Assembly (NCBI RefSeq): GCF_030297555.1
Contig: NZ_AP028136.1
Coordinates: forward strand, 1,612,001-1,676,000
Direction of reading: 5' to 3'
Length of the DNA: 64,000 nt
Origin: Polynucleobacter sp. HIN5
GTDB lineage: Bacteria; Pseudomonadota; Gammaproteobacteria; Burkholderiales; Burkholderiaceae
The translations under genes were made by a program, and so were the position numbers. The notes below the pieces were generated by a model. The model worked only from the letters and a program-made list of their open reading frames with translations. It did no database searches and was not told the origin of the DNA. Shown here in pieces: positions 56,991-63,954 of this stretch. Within the stretch, counting starts at the first letter, position 1. The number at the start of each line of letters is the position of its first letter.

Positions 56991-57485
56991 ATGAACGACG
57001 ATATTGAAAAAATCTATGCCAAATTAGTGGCACATGAAACTGAGATCATTAACCTGCGCAAAGGCTACATGATCGTTAATGAGCGCTATACCAAAGCACT
57101 TGCCTCTCTGAAAGAACTGACCAGCAGTGCTGCTGAAGCTGCCAAGAAAGCTTGCTTAGCAGCTGAAAATGCCAGAGGCGCGACCGAGCGCTGTGCTAAT
57201 GCCGCTAGAGAGGCAGCCAGTCAATCGGTCATTGCTGCGGCTGAAGCGGCGGCCGAGGCTGCCAAGTTTTCGGCAGAGGCGGCTATTCAAGCAGCCGCTG
57301 CTGCATCTTCTGCCGCTGCTGCAGCGGCGGCAGCAGTCGCGCACCAGGCAGAGGCCTCATCACTTCAGGCATCCGCTGAGGCAGCCTCAGCAACAAAACG
57401 TGCGGCTGAAGCAGCAGCTGAGGCAGTCAAGCTGGCTAACCTGGCATCCGACTCTGCAAAATATGCCCACAACCAGAAACCTTGA
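56991..57485 (+). CDS. Ala-rich helical protein
   Basis: 164 residues. A helical N-terminal region (1-45) is followed by about 100 residues that are more than half Ala, with heptad-like Ala/Glu/Lys spacing (for example AAREAASQSVIAAAEAAAEAA), predicting a long helix or coiled coil. No signal peptide. It follows the barrel gene by 16 bp on the same strand. Its 3' end is only 15 bp from element A'. Function unknown; perhaps a structural or regulatory partner of the polysaccharide synthase. Confidence 0.7.
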   Translation: MNDDIEKIYAKLVAHETEIINLRKGYMIVNERYTKALASLKELTSSAAEAAKKACLAAENARGATERCANAAREAASQSVIAAAEAAAEAAKFSAEAAIQAAAAASSAAAAAAAAVAHQAEASSLQASAEAASATKRAAEAAAEAVKLANLASDSAKYAHNQKP

Positions 57486-57499
57486 GCGATCGTTTTTAA

Positions 57500-57695
57500 A
57501 ATCGTTTCAAAGACATAGCACCACCACCAGAATAGGTGCTTTACACACTGTGCATCACACTTGATTACACACAACTTGGAAGCCTTATGGCTAAGGGCTG
57601 ACGAGTTAATCTTACGGAGTCAATGAGAAAATGTGCTGCGATTGTATGCACAAAATTATCGATGACTCTACGAAGAATTGTCGTTTTAAACGACA
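57500..57695 (+). repeat. Element A': second copy of the ~190-bp non-coding repeat
   Basis: Begins AATCGTTTCAAAGACATA, as copy 1, and ends TGTCGTTTTAAACGACA (57679-57695), identical to the end of copy 1. The middle is about two-thirds identical by eye. An extra hairpin-like CGATCGTTTTTAAAATCG precedes it (57487-57504). The 5' hairpin (GCACC/GGTGC) differs in sequence from that of copy 1, which suggests folding matters more than sequence. No tRNA fragment lies upstream of this copy. Confidence 0.85.
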
Positions 57696-57769
57696 TTTAA
57701 TTACTTAAAAATTGGCCTTCAGTAGGAAAGGGCCTGTAACTAACTTTTCAATACTCAAACTACTAACTA

Positions 57770-58084
57770 TTAATCCACACCCCAAACAACTGGTTCATGA
57801 TCCTTGAGAGCTTGACGTAAAAGCATCAAAAATGGATATGCCCTTCGCCCTAACGGATCTTCAGAGGCTGGCTGAACTTCCTCGTCAGAATTAGAGGCCT
57901 CGGATGCGCTATTTTGTTCAGTGTCGATGACCGCTTCTAAGCGGGCGATATACGTTGGGATTTGCTCCGGAAGAAAAATACCTTTATTTTCAAATGGACG
58001 CTCAATCGCATTAAAAATAGATTGTGTTAAGTCATCTAGCATGATGACGGGGGCAGCATTTTTTGTCCGAAATTTGTGAATCAT
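57770..58084 (-). CDS. DUF1840 family protein
   Basis: 104 residues. It starts MIHKFRTKNAAPVIMLDD, includes KGIFLPEQIPTYIARLE (about 34-50) and ends RRAYPFLMLLRQALKDHEPVVWGVD, the full DUF1840 pattern common in Betaproteobacteria. Function unknown. It is the only gene between elements A' and B. Confidence 0.85.
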   Translation of the reverse strand: MIHKFRTKNAAPVIMLDDLTQSIFNAIERPFENKGIFLPEQIPTYIARLEAVIDTEQNSASEASNSDEEVQPASEDPLGRRAYPFLMLLRQALKDHEPVVWGVD

Positions 58085-58141
58085 ATACCTAGCTTACCAT
58101 TATTAATTAAAGTTGGTTCAGAATTTGGTAACCACAAATTG

Positions 58142-58206
58142 ATCGTTTGAAACGATATGGTGAAAAGCTCACGGATGGGATATTCCCTTGGTTGAGCTTG
58201 GCTTGG
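58142..58206 (+). repeat. Element B, copy 1 (near-palindrome plus conserved tail)
   Basis: A near-palindrome ATCGTTTGAAACGAT (58142-58156) is followed by CTCACGGATGGGATATTCC...GTTGAGCTTGGCTTGG. The tail is shared with 60910-60947, where the same order occurs next to the intact tRNA-Met. Confidence 0.8.
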
Positions 58207-58285
58207 ACGGAATAGGCTGAGGCCGAGGTTGCCCTATCGTTGACTGCCACAATATATTGAGTTTCGACTTAATAAGCACTTTCAT
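58169..58285 (-). CDS. Possible 38-aa peptide after the copper ATPase gene
   Basis: On the - strand an ATG near 58285, preceded by GAGGAGAAT, opens a 38-codon frame starting MKVLIKSKLN with a Pro/Ser-rich end. Its last third lies inside element B, so the frame may be accidental. The longer frame to 58378 overlaps the ATPase gene and is rejected. Confidence 0.25.
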   Translation of the reverse strand: MKVLIKSKLNILWQSTIGQPRPQPIPSKPSSTKGISHP

Positions 58286-58287
58286 GA

Positions 58288-60597
58288 TCATTCTCCTCTT
58301 AAACGCAATGCATTTCCAATTACTGAGGCTGAACTCATACTCATAGCAAAGGCCGCAATCATTGGTGATAGCAGCCAACCTGTCAAAGGGTAAAGAAGCC
58401 CAGCCGCTATTGGTATACCAAATGAGTTATATAGGAATGCAAAGCTTAAGTTCTGTTTCATGTTTCTAACAGTAGCTTCTGATAGGGAACGAGCAACTGC
58501 AATACCCCGTAAATCACCTTTGACCAATGTAATGTGGGCGCTATTAATGGCTACATCAGTACCGGTACCCATCGCAATACCAACATTTGCCTTAGCTAAA
58601 GCGGGAGCATCATTAATACCATCACCTGCCATTGCAACAATACAACCTTCATTCTGTAAACGTGTCACCAACTCCAGCTTATCCATGGGCTTCACTTCAC
58701 CATAGACCTCCTTGATTCCAAGGCGCCCCCCTACTGATTTTGCAGTGGTTAAACCATCACCGGTAGCCATCACAATATGTAGACCGGCATCTCTGAGACT
58801 CTGCAAGGCTTCTGCACTAGTTGCTTTAATCGGATCAGAAACCACTAGTAAGCCAGCCAGGTCCCCATTAATCGCTAGGTGCATTACGCTAGTGCCCTCA
58901 GATCGCAATTGTTCTGCCTGCATTGCTAAGCTAGTAACCGATACCCCTAACTTCTCCATTAAGCTTGCATTGCCAAGAGCTAAATTTAGTGTGCCAATGC
59001 TGCCCTTCACCCCAATGCCTGAAATCGATTCAAAGTGATCGGGCTTATCTAGCATCAGCTGGCGCTCTTTTGCCACACGCACAATGGCATTGGCAAGAGG
59101 ATGTTCGCTTCCTTGATCAAGACTGGCCGCCAATCTCAAAATCTCATCATTCTCAAATCCAGGATTAGCGACCACTTGTTCAAATATTGGCTTTCCTTCG
59201 GTTAGAGTGCCTGTTTTATCAATAATCAAGGTAGTGACCTTGCGCAAGTTTTCAATTGCGGCGGCATCACGAAATAAAATTCCTTTACTTGCCCCTTTAC
59301 CCGTGGCTACCATAATCGACATAGGCGTAGCTAGTCCCAAGGCGCACGGACAGGCAATAATCAAGACGGATACGGCGTTGATTAGTCCAAATACCCAGCT
59401 AGGATCTGGGCCAAAGAATCCCCATGCAAAAAATGAAATTAATGCGACCAACACCACTACAAAGACAAAATATCCGGCAACCACATCAGCCATTCTTTGC
59501 ATTGGAGCTCGGGATCGCTGTGCTTGAGTAACCATTTGAACAATTTGTGCCAAAACTGTAGAAGACCCAACCCGTTCTGCCTTAATAATTAGAGCTCCAT
59601 TAGTATTCATCGTGGCACCAATCACTTTATCACCCACTTTTTTGCTCACAGGCAATGGCTCGCCAGTGAGCATGGACTCGTCGATGGCGCTAGAGCCTTC
59701 CATAATGAGTCCATCAACTGGAACTTTTTCTCCCGGACGCACTCGTAAAGAATCGCCAATATGAACCCTTTCTAGGGGAATGTCTTCCTCGACTCCAGCG
59801 GCCCTAATTCTTCTAGCTGTCTTGGGCGCCAACCCCAATAAAGACTTAATTGCCGCAGAAGTTTGTGAGCGCGCTTTCAGTTCTAGTATTTGCCCAAGTA
59901 ATGTTAAGGAAATAATGACAGCAGACGCTTCAAAATACACACCTATTCTGCCCATCGACATAAATGATGCAGGAAATAATTGGGGTGCAATGGTTGCGAC
60001 GACGCTATACATAAAAGCGGCGCTGGTACCAAGCCCAATTAAGGTCCACATATTGGGACTACGATTCTTAATAGAATCGATGCCCCTCTGAAAAAAGGGC
60101 CAACCAGCCCAAAGTACGATCGGCAGAGTAAGAAATAACTCCGCCCACGTTTGGGTACGCATAACCATTAAATTGAGTTGATGCCCAAACATAGCCAAGG
60201 CGGTGACCGCGATTGTTAATGGCAAAGTCCACCAAAAGCGTCTTTGAAAACTGAAGAGCTCAGGATTATCGTCTTCCCCTAACTCTGGTATTAATGGCTC
60301 CAAGGACATGCCACAAAGAGAGCAACTGCCTGGATGATCCTGCTGAATCTCAGGATGCATTGGACAGGTGTATATGGCTCTGGCCACGGGCTTGGTAATT
60401 AGTAAGCCACCCAAACCCTTATCTAGATAATTATTTGGTAAACGAATGAATTTTTCTTTACAGCCATTGCTGCAAAAGTAATACATCAACTCGTTAAGGA
60501 AATAACTGTGTCTAGACTCACTTGTCACGGTCATGCCACAAACCGGGTCTTTTAAATTACTGAGCGCATCGGCATGTTGGCAATTGCTATCAACCAT
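58288..60597 (-). CDS. Copper/silver-type P1B ATPase with YHS domain
   Basis: 769 residues. N-terminal YHS domain (DPVCGMTV, about 17-24), then a heavy-metal-binding segment YTCPMHPEI...[10 protein letters not shown] (about 76-105), eight membrane spans, the CPC ion motif in [12 protein letters not shown], the phosphorylation site DKTGTLTEG and [11 protein letters not shown]. There is no HMA domain; YHS plus heavy-metal-binding domains match copper/silver exporters such as SilP-like proteins. A Met-rich small membrane protein gene lies upstream on the same strand. It is the main gene of island cargo 2. Confidence 0.93.
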   Translation of the reverse strand: MVDSNCQHADALSNLKDPVCGMTVTSESRHSYFLNELMYYFCSNGCKEKFIRLPNNYLDKGLGGLLITKPVARAIYTCPMHPEIQQDHPGSCSLCGMSLEPLIPELGEDDNPELFSFQRRFWWTLPLTIAVTALAMFGHQLNLMVMRTQTWAELFLTLPIVLWAGWPFFQRGIDSIKNRSPNMWTLIGLGTSAAFMYSVVATIAPQLFPASFMSMGRIGVYFEASAVIISLTLLGQILELKARSQTSAAIKSLLGLAPKTARRIRAAGVEEDIPLERVHIGDSLRVRPGEKVPVDGLIMEGSSAIDESMLTGEPLPVSKKVGDKVIGATMNTNGALIIKAERVGSSTVLAQIVQMVTQAQRSRAPMQRMADVVAGYFVFVVVLVALISFFAWGFFGPDPSWVFGLINAVSVLIIACPCALGLATPMSIMVATGKGASKGILFRDAAAIENLRKVTTLIIDKTGTLTEGKPIFEQVVANPGFENDEILRLAASLDQGSEHPLANAIVRVAKERQLMLDKPDHFESISGIGVKGSIGTLNLALGNASLMEKLGVSVTSLAMQAEQLRSEGTSVMHLAINGDLAGLLVVSDPIKATSAEALQSLRDAGLHIVMATGDGLTTAKSVGGRLGIKEVYGEVKPMDKLELVTRLQNEGCIVAMAGDGINDAPALAKANVGIAMGTGTDVAINSAHITLVKGDLRGIAVARSLSEATVRNMKQNLSFAFLYNSFGIPIAAGLLYPLTGWLLSPMIAAFAMSMSSASVIGNALRLRGE

Positions 60598-60654
60598 GTA
60601 AATCCTTATTTTTCAATCTACGTGATACTTAATCACTACAACTACTTCGCCTGA

Positions 60655-60777
60655 TTACTTTTTACTGAAAAATATATATTTGCTCAAAGCAACAATTGAA
60701 AGGATTAGGGCAATCAAAACCAAAATACCAACAAACCCCATCCCGCCCATCATCGAACCATCCATCATCTGATACAT
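60655..60777 (-). CDS. Met-rich 40-aa membrane peptide
   Basis: MYQMMDGSMMGGMGF followed by one membrane span (VGILVLIALILSIVALS) and a basic tail (KYIFFSKK). The ATG at 60777 has a perfect GGAGG ribosome site. Met-rich segments bind Cu(I), and the gene is 57 bp upstream of the copper-type ATPase, so a copper-related accessory role is likely (inference). Confidence 0.75.
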   Translation of the reverse strand: MYQMMDGSMMGGMGFVGILVLIALILSIVALSKYIFFSKK

Positions 60778-60881
60778 TTAGACCTCCGATCAAAAGAACC
60801 ACCTCTTTCATCCTACGCCTATAAACAAAGAGGGTCTACATAAATCCTCCGAATTGCCAAATTAATGGTTTAGATGCTAAA

Positions 60882-60947
60882 TGTCGTTTTAAACGACAAA
60901 TTCCATAACCTCACGGATGAGATATTTCCCAGTTTGAGCTTGGCTGG
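60882..60947 (+). repeat. Element B', copy 2, next to the intact tRNA
   Basis: TGTCGTTTTAAACGACA (60882-60898), identical to the ends of A and A', is followed by CTCACGGATGAGATATTTCC...GTTTGAGCTTGGCTGG as in element B. A TATAAT box (60967-60972) downstream should be the present promoter of the tRNA. Confidence 0.82.
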
Positions 60948-60973
60948 CTCTTGAGGCCTTTTACCTTATAATC

Positions 60974-61020
60974 CTCAGTTCGGCGAATTAGCTCAGCTGG
61001 TTAGAGCGACGGAATCATAA
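60974..61020 (+). repeat. Right 47-bp direct repeat (island boundary)
   Basis: Identical to 51981-52027; includes the 5' half of the intact tRNA-Met. Confidence 0.93.
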
Positions 61021-61058
61021 TCCGCAGGTCCGGGGTTCAAATCCCTGATTCGCCACCA
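60982..61058 (+). tRNA. tRNA-Met (CAT anticodon)
   Basis: 77 bases with encoded CCA. The acceptor stem GGCGAAT/ATTCGCC pairs perfectly; D-arm GCTC/GAGC; anticodon stem CGGA/TCCG with an A-C mismatch at its outermost pair; loop ATCATAA with anticodon CAT; T-arm CGGGG TTCAAAT CCCTG with one G-T pair. Elongator Met is most likely; an Ile tRNA (lysidine-modified CAT) cannot be excluded from sequence. It marks the right end of the island and carries an island-side promoter. Confidence 0.95.
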
Positions 61059-61064
61059 AATTCT

Positions 61065-61094
61065 GCCCTCAGCTAGTCTGGGGGCTTTGTTTTT
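61065..61094 (+). terminator. Rho-independent terminator after tRNA-Met
   Basis: GCCCTCAG-CTAGT-CTGGGGGC followed by TTTGTTTTT, 6 bp after the tRNA. Confidence 0.85.
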
Positions 61095-61120
61095 GGATCG
61101 TTTATTGGTAAGGTATATCG

Positions 61121-61267
61121 ATGATTTCTAGAACGTGGTGGATGATCTTTGGATTTATTGCCCTAGGTTTGGGCTTTTATATGTACATTCGGGATAAAGA
61201 TCTCATTGGTATTGTGATTGCTGTCTTAATATTACTTGGTGCTTTTTCTACTAAACCCAAAAAATAG
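61121..61267 (+). CDS. Small membrane protein (48 aa)
   Basis: 48-residue frame starting MISRTWWMIFGFIALG, with two hydrophobic segments (WMIFGFIALGLGFYMYI; LIGIVIAVLILLGAF) and a basic tail. AAGG lies 7 bases before ATG. No family recognised. The following tiny gene starts 6 bp later. Confidence 0.6.
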   Translation: MISRTWWMIFGFIALGLGFYMYIRDKDLIGIVIAVLILLGAFSTKPKK

Positions 61268-61273
61268 TTTGTT

Positions 61274-61399
61274 ATGGATTCAAAAACACAACGAGAGCGC
61301 GATGAAGCGGTTAAACGCAAATATATTTACAAGCCCGTCTTCATTATTTTTGGCATCCTGAATCTCTTAATCATTGCCCTATTTGTTATTTCTCTTTAG
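61274..61399 (+). CDS. Small membrane protein (41 aa)
   Basis: 41-residue frame: a charged N-terminus (MDSKTQRERDEAVKRKYIYK) and one span (VFIIFGILNLLIIALFVISL). It follows the 48-aa gene by 6 bp and overlaps the end of the convergent reductase gene by 14 bp. Layout resembles small inner-membrane regulators, but no family is recognised. Confidence 0.5.
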   Translation: MDSKTQRERDEAVKRKYIYKPVFIIFGILNLLIIALFVISL

Positions 61400-62639
61400 T
61401 TGTATTCTTCACTTCATCTTTGATTTCACTGGTATTTGCGACTAGCCCGTAAGGTTTGACGAGTTGCCAAACATGATTGGGCACCATGTTTTTCATCTTC
61501 TTTGGCAACTCTCTGCGCAGGTGTAATACCGTTTCAATCGCTTTCATCTCAACCCGTGCTCTTGCAAACTCTAAGCCTCGAGGTCCAATCTTAGGCATGA
61601 GCCACCCGACGATCGGTCTTAACCAATTGGGCATCTGACGCAGTGGTAAACCACCAGCAGCTAACTCAACGTTTTTCATAAACCCTCTAACAGGGCTTGC
61701 ACGATTACCAGCACTTTCTGGTTCAGTAAGTTTTATTTGATTACCTAACAGCTTGAGTAACTCTTCTCCCTGGTGATTGCGCACAATTAACCATTGCTCC
61801 CCAGAGCCGCCCATGTAGCCAACTGTGATATCCGAAAGGGTATTGGTGTAATCCACGCAGGTTCTGCACGTCAATGGGAAAAAGTCGGGTCTGAGTTTGG
61901 ATAATGGCAACATCAAAAATGGAATTGTTTTATTTCGTCCATCTCGATAACGCAACTCCACATGGTAGTCGGCCCTGAACTCTAAATACGTGATTTCTTC
62001 TGGGCTCTCATCAATCAGTTGTAAAAACTCATGAAAGTTCTCCGTGCTGGTGTTGTCTGAACAGGGCGTACCGATCACATAGAGTTTCTTTAGGTTTAAT
62101 TCCTTTTCTAAAGCCCTCAAGGCATAGACCTGACATGGGATTCCAATGACTCCTAGCCGTTGGTAATTTCTCTCTTTGGCCACATCCAGAAGAGCCAGAA
62201 GCGGGGCGTATCCCATCCGCATACCCCGAGCTTGATGGAGCTCTTGAGGATCTGTAATTAGGACTGGCATTGGTCGCCAACGATCATCCGGATCCGGTGC
62301 CATGGTCAAAATGGCATCAACTAAATCATTTTTTAGGAGTTGATTAGCAATCGAAGTGGTAATTCCGGTCCACTGCGCTCCGGCTAGTGGCTCACGCATA
62401 CTTGCGCGGTACATCTTGCGATAGACTCCAAAGAAGAGTTGATCGCCGCTGAATACTCGCGTTTTTCCATGAATTGCTTGTTCAAGAGATTCGTATTGAG
62501 GGTCAATAAACTGACAAGCGCGACCACAACGTTTTGGGTCGGAGGAACGTGAAATTCCGCAATCGGTACAAAGCTCTCGCTCGGGCGCATCGCCCGAGTA
62601 TGAGAGTGATTCAATGCTAATTACTTTTTTACCATCCAA
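61386..62639 (-). CDS. F420 hydrogenase beta subunit family reductase, BciB (divinyl chlorophyllide 8-vinyl reductase)-like
   Basis: 417 residues. N-terminal Cys cluster (RELCTDCGISRSSDPKRCGR) and a second Cys segment LTCRTCVDYTNTLSDITVGYMG (about 272-293), likely iron-sulfur ligands. The whole reads like cyanobacterial BciB, for example EGAQWTGI/LAGAQWTGI, RPMPV, VIGTPC, and KIGPRGLEFAR near the end. BciB reduces the 8-vinyl group of chlorophyll precursors; paralogues in non-phototrophs have other unknown roles. No other bacteriochlorophyll gene is in the window. Start is TTG 62639, overlapping dctM by 11 bp; no in-frame ATG exists nearby. Confidence 0.75.
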   Translation of the reverse strand: MDGKKVISIESLSYSGDAPERELCTDCGISRSSDPKRCGRACQFIDPQYESLEQAIHGKTRVFSGDQLFFGVYRKMYRASMREPLAGAQWTGITTSIANQLLKNDLVDAILTMAPDPDDRWRPMPVLITDPQELHQARGMRMGYAPLLALLDVAKERNYQRLGVIGIPCQVYALRALEKELNLKKLYVIGTPCSDNTSTENFHEFLQLIDESPEEITYLEFRADYHVELRYRDGRNKTIPFLMLPLSKLRPDFFPLTCRTCVDYTNTLSDITVGYMGGSGEQWLIVRNHQGEELLKLLGNQIKLTEPESAGNRASPVRGFMKNVELAAGGLPLRQMPNWLRPIVGWLMPKIGPRGLEFARARVEMKAIETVLHLRRELPKKMKNMVPNHVWQLVKPYGLVANTSEIKDEVKNTTKEK

Positions 62640-63954
62640 TTAACTTAGGCAACCATAGCGAGATTTGAGGGAACTGGAACACTAAGTATAGTGTGACGCC
62701 CTGCATCGCAATGAACGGTATAGCTCCTTTATAAAGATGTTTAATTAATACCTCGGGTGGCGCAACTCCTTTGAGATAAAAGAGAGCCCAACCAAATGGA
62801 GGGGTTAAGAAGGAGGATTGCAAACACACCGTGATCATCATGGCTACCCAAACCGGATCAGCGCCTTGAGATAACAAAATTGGCATAAATAGTGGAACGG
62901 CAATATAACTAATCTCAATCCACTCTAAGAAAAATCCCAAGACAAAAATTAGCAACAGCATCAGCCAAATATCACTATTGAGTCCACCTGGTACAACATT
63001 AAATAGTTTGGCAATCAGCTCTTCGCCATTGAGACCCCTAAAGGCCAAAGAAAAGACTTGGGCACAAATCAAAATGAACATCATGAGAGCACTAATTTTG
63101 GTGGTATCGACCATCGTTGCCTTTAGGCGCTCCCACGTTAAACGTCCAGAGAATGCGGTCACAAGGATCGCACCAAATGAACCCATTGCGGCTGCTTCGG
63201 TGGGCGCAGCAACGCCACCAACGATGGAGCCCAATACAGCGACCACCAACATAATGGGCGGCACAACTACTTTCCAGAATCGAACCCAAAGCTCTTTGCC
63301 TGAAACTTTGCTACGTTCCTCAATCGGAATCGGCGGCATGAGCTCGGGCTGCATCCATCCACGAATAAGCAAATAAATAATGTAGACAACCGTTAATAAC
63401 AAACCGGGCATTACTGCTGCGGCAAATAAAGTACCAACCGATAACTGCAAAATGTCCGAGAGCAGAATGAGGATCAAACTGGGAGGAATAATTTGACCCA
63501 AGGTTCCGGACGCCATAATCGTGCCGCAAGCAATACCTTTGTCATAGCCTCGACGTAACAAGGTCGGCAAAGTTAGCAGGCCTAGCGTAATAATGGTAGC
63601 GCCCACAATTCCGGTGGTAGCACCCATCAAGGCCCCAAAGAGAATGATGCCAACGGCCATGCCGCCCTTTACGCCCCCAGCTAGATGGCCAATTACATCG
63701 AGCAAATCATCAGCAAGCCTTGATTTCTCAAGCATGATTCCCATAAAGATAAAAAGTGGGATCGCTAGCCATTGATAGCCACCGACCACTCCAAAGACGC
63801 GGGCTGGTAGCAGATTAAATAGGGTGTCACCAAAACCGATGAAACCAAATACGAATCCAACGGTTGCCAATGAAATTGCGACGGGCACCCCGATCATCAA
63901 CATGACAAAAAATCCGCCCAACATCAAAAAGGCAACAATTTCAGGATTAAACAT
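62629..63954 (-). CDS. dctM: TRAP transporter large permease subunit (DctM)
   Basis: 441 residues, about twelve spans. FLMLGGFFVMLMIGVPVAISLA near the start, FGALMGATTGIVGATIITLGLLTLP (about 107-131) and FVLGFFLEWIEISYIAVPLFMPI in the C-terminal half are typical. It drives ligand uptake with the small DctQ and periplasmic DctP proteins. ATG 63954 has GGAGGTC 5 bases upstream. Confidence 0.95.
   Translation of the reverse strand: MFNPEIVAFLMLGGFFVMLMIGVPVAISLATVGFVFGFIGFGDTLFNLLPARVFGVVGGYQWLAIPLFIFMGIMLEKSRLADDLLDVIGHLAGGVKGGMAVGIILFGALMGATTGIVGATIITLGLLTLPTLLRRGYDKGIACGTIMASGTLGQIIPPSLILILLSDILQLSVGTLFAAAVMPGLLLTVVYIIYLLIRGWMQPELMPPIPIEERSKVSGKELWVRFWKVVVPPIMLVVAVLGSIVGGVAAPTEAAAMGSFGAILVTAFSGRLTWERLKATMVDTTKISALMMFILICAQVFSLAFRGLNGEELIAKLFNVVPGGLNSDIWLMLLLIFVLGFFLEWIEISYIAVPLFMPILLSQGADPVWVAMMITVCLQSSFLTPPFGWALFYLKGVAPPEVLIKHLYKGAIPFIAMQGVTLYLVFQFPQISLWLPKLIGW

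Noticed and set aside
57120..57480. GCA/GCT-rich tandem repeat or CRISPR-like array
   Set aside because: The periodicity comes from Ala codons in one open frame; there are no spaced direct repeats.
58169..58378. 69-residue frame overlapping the copper ATPase end
   Set aside because: The first part is antisense-frame read of the ATPase tail; only the last 38 codons have a ribosome site, and those enter element B.
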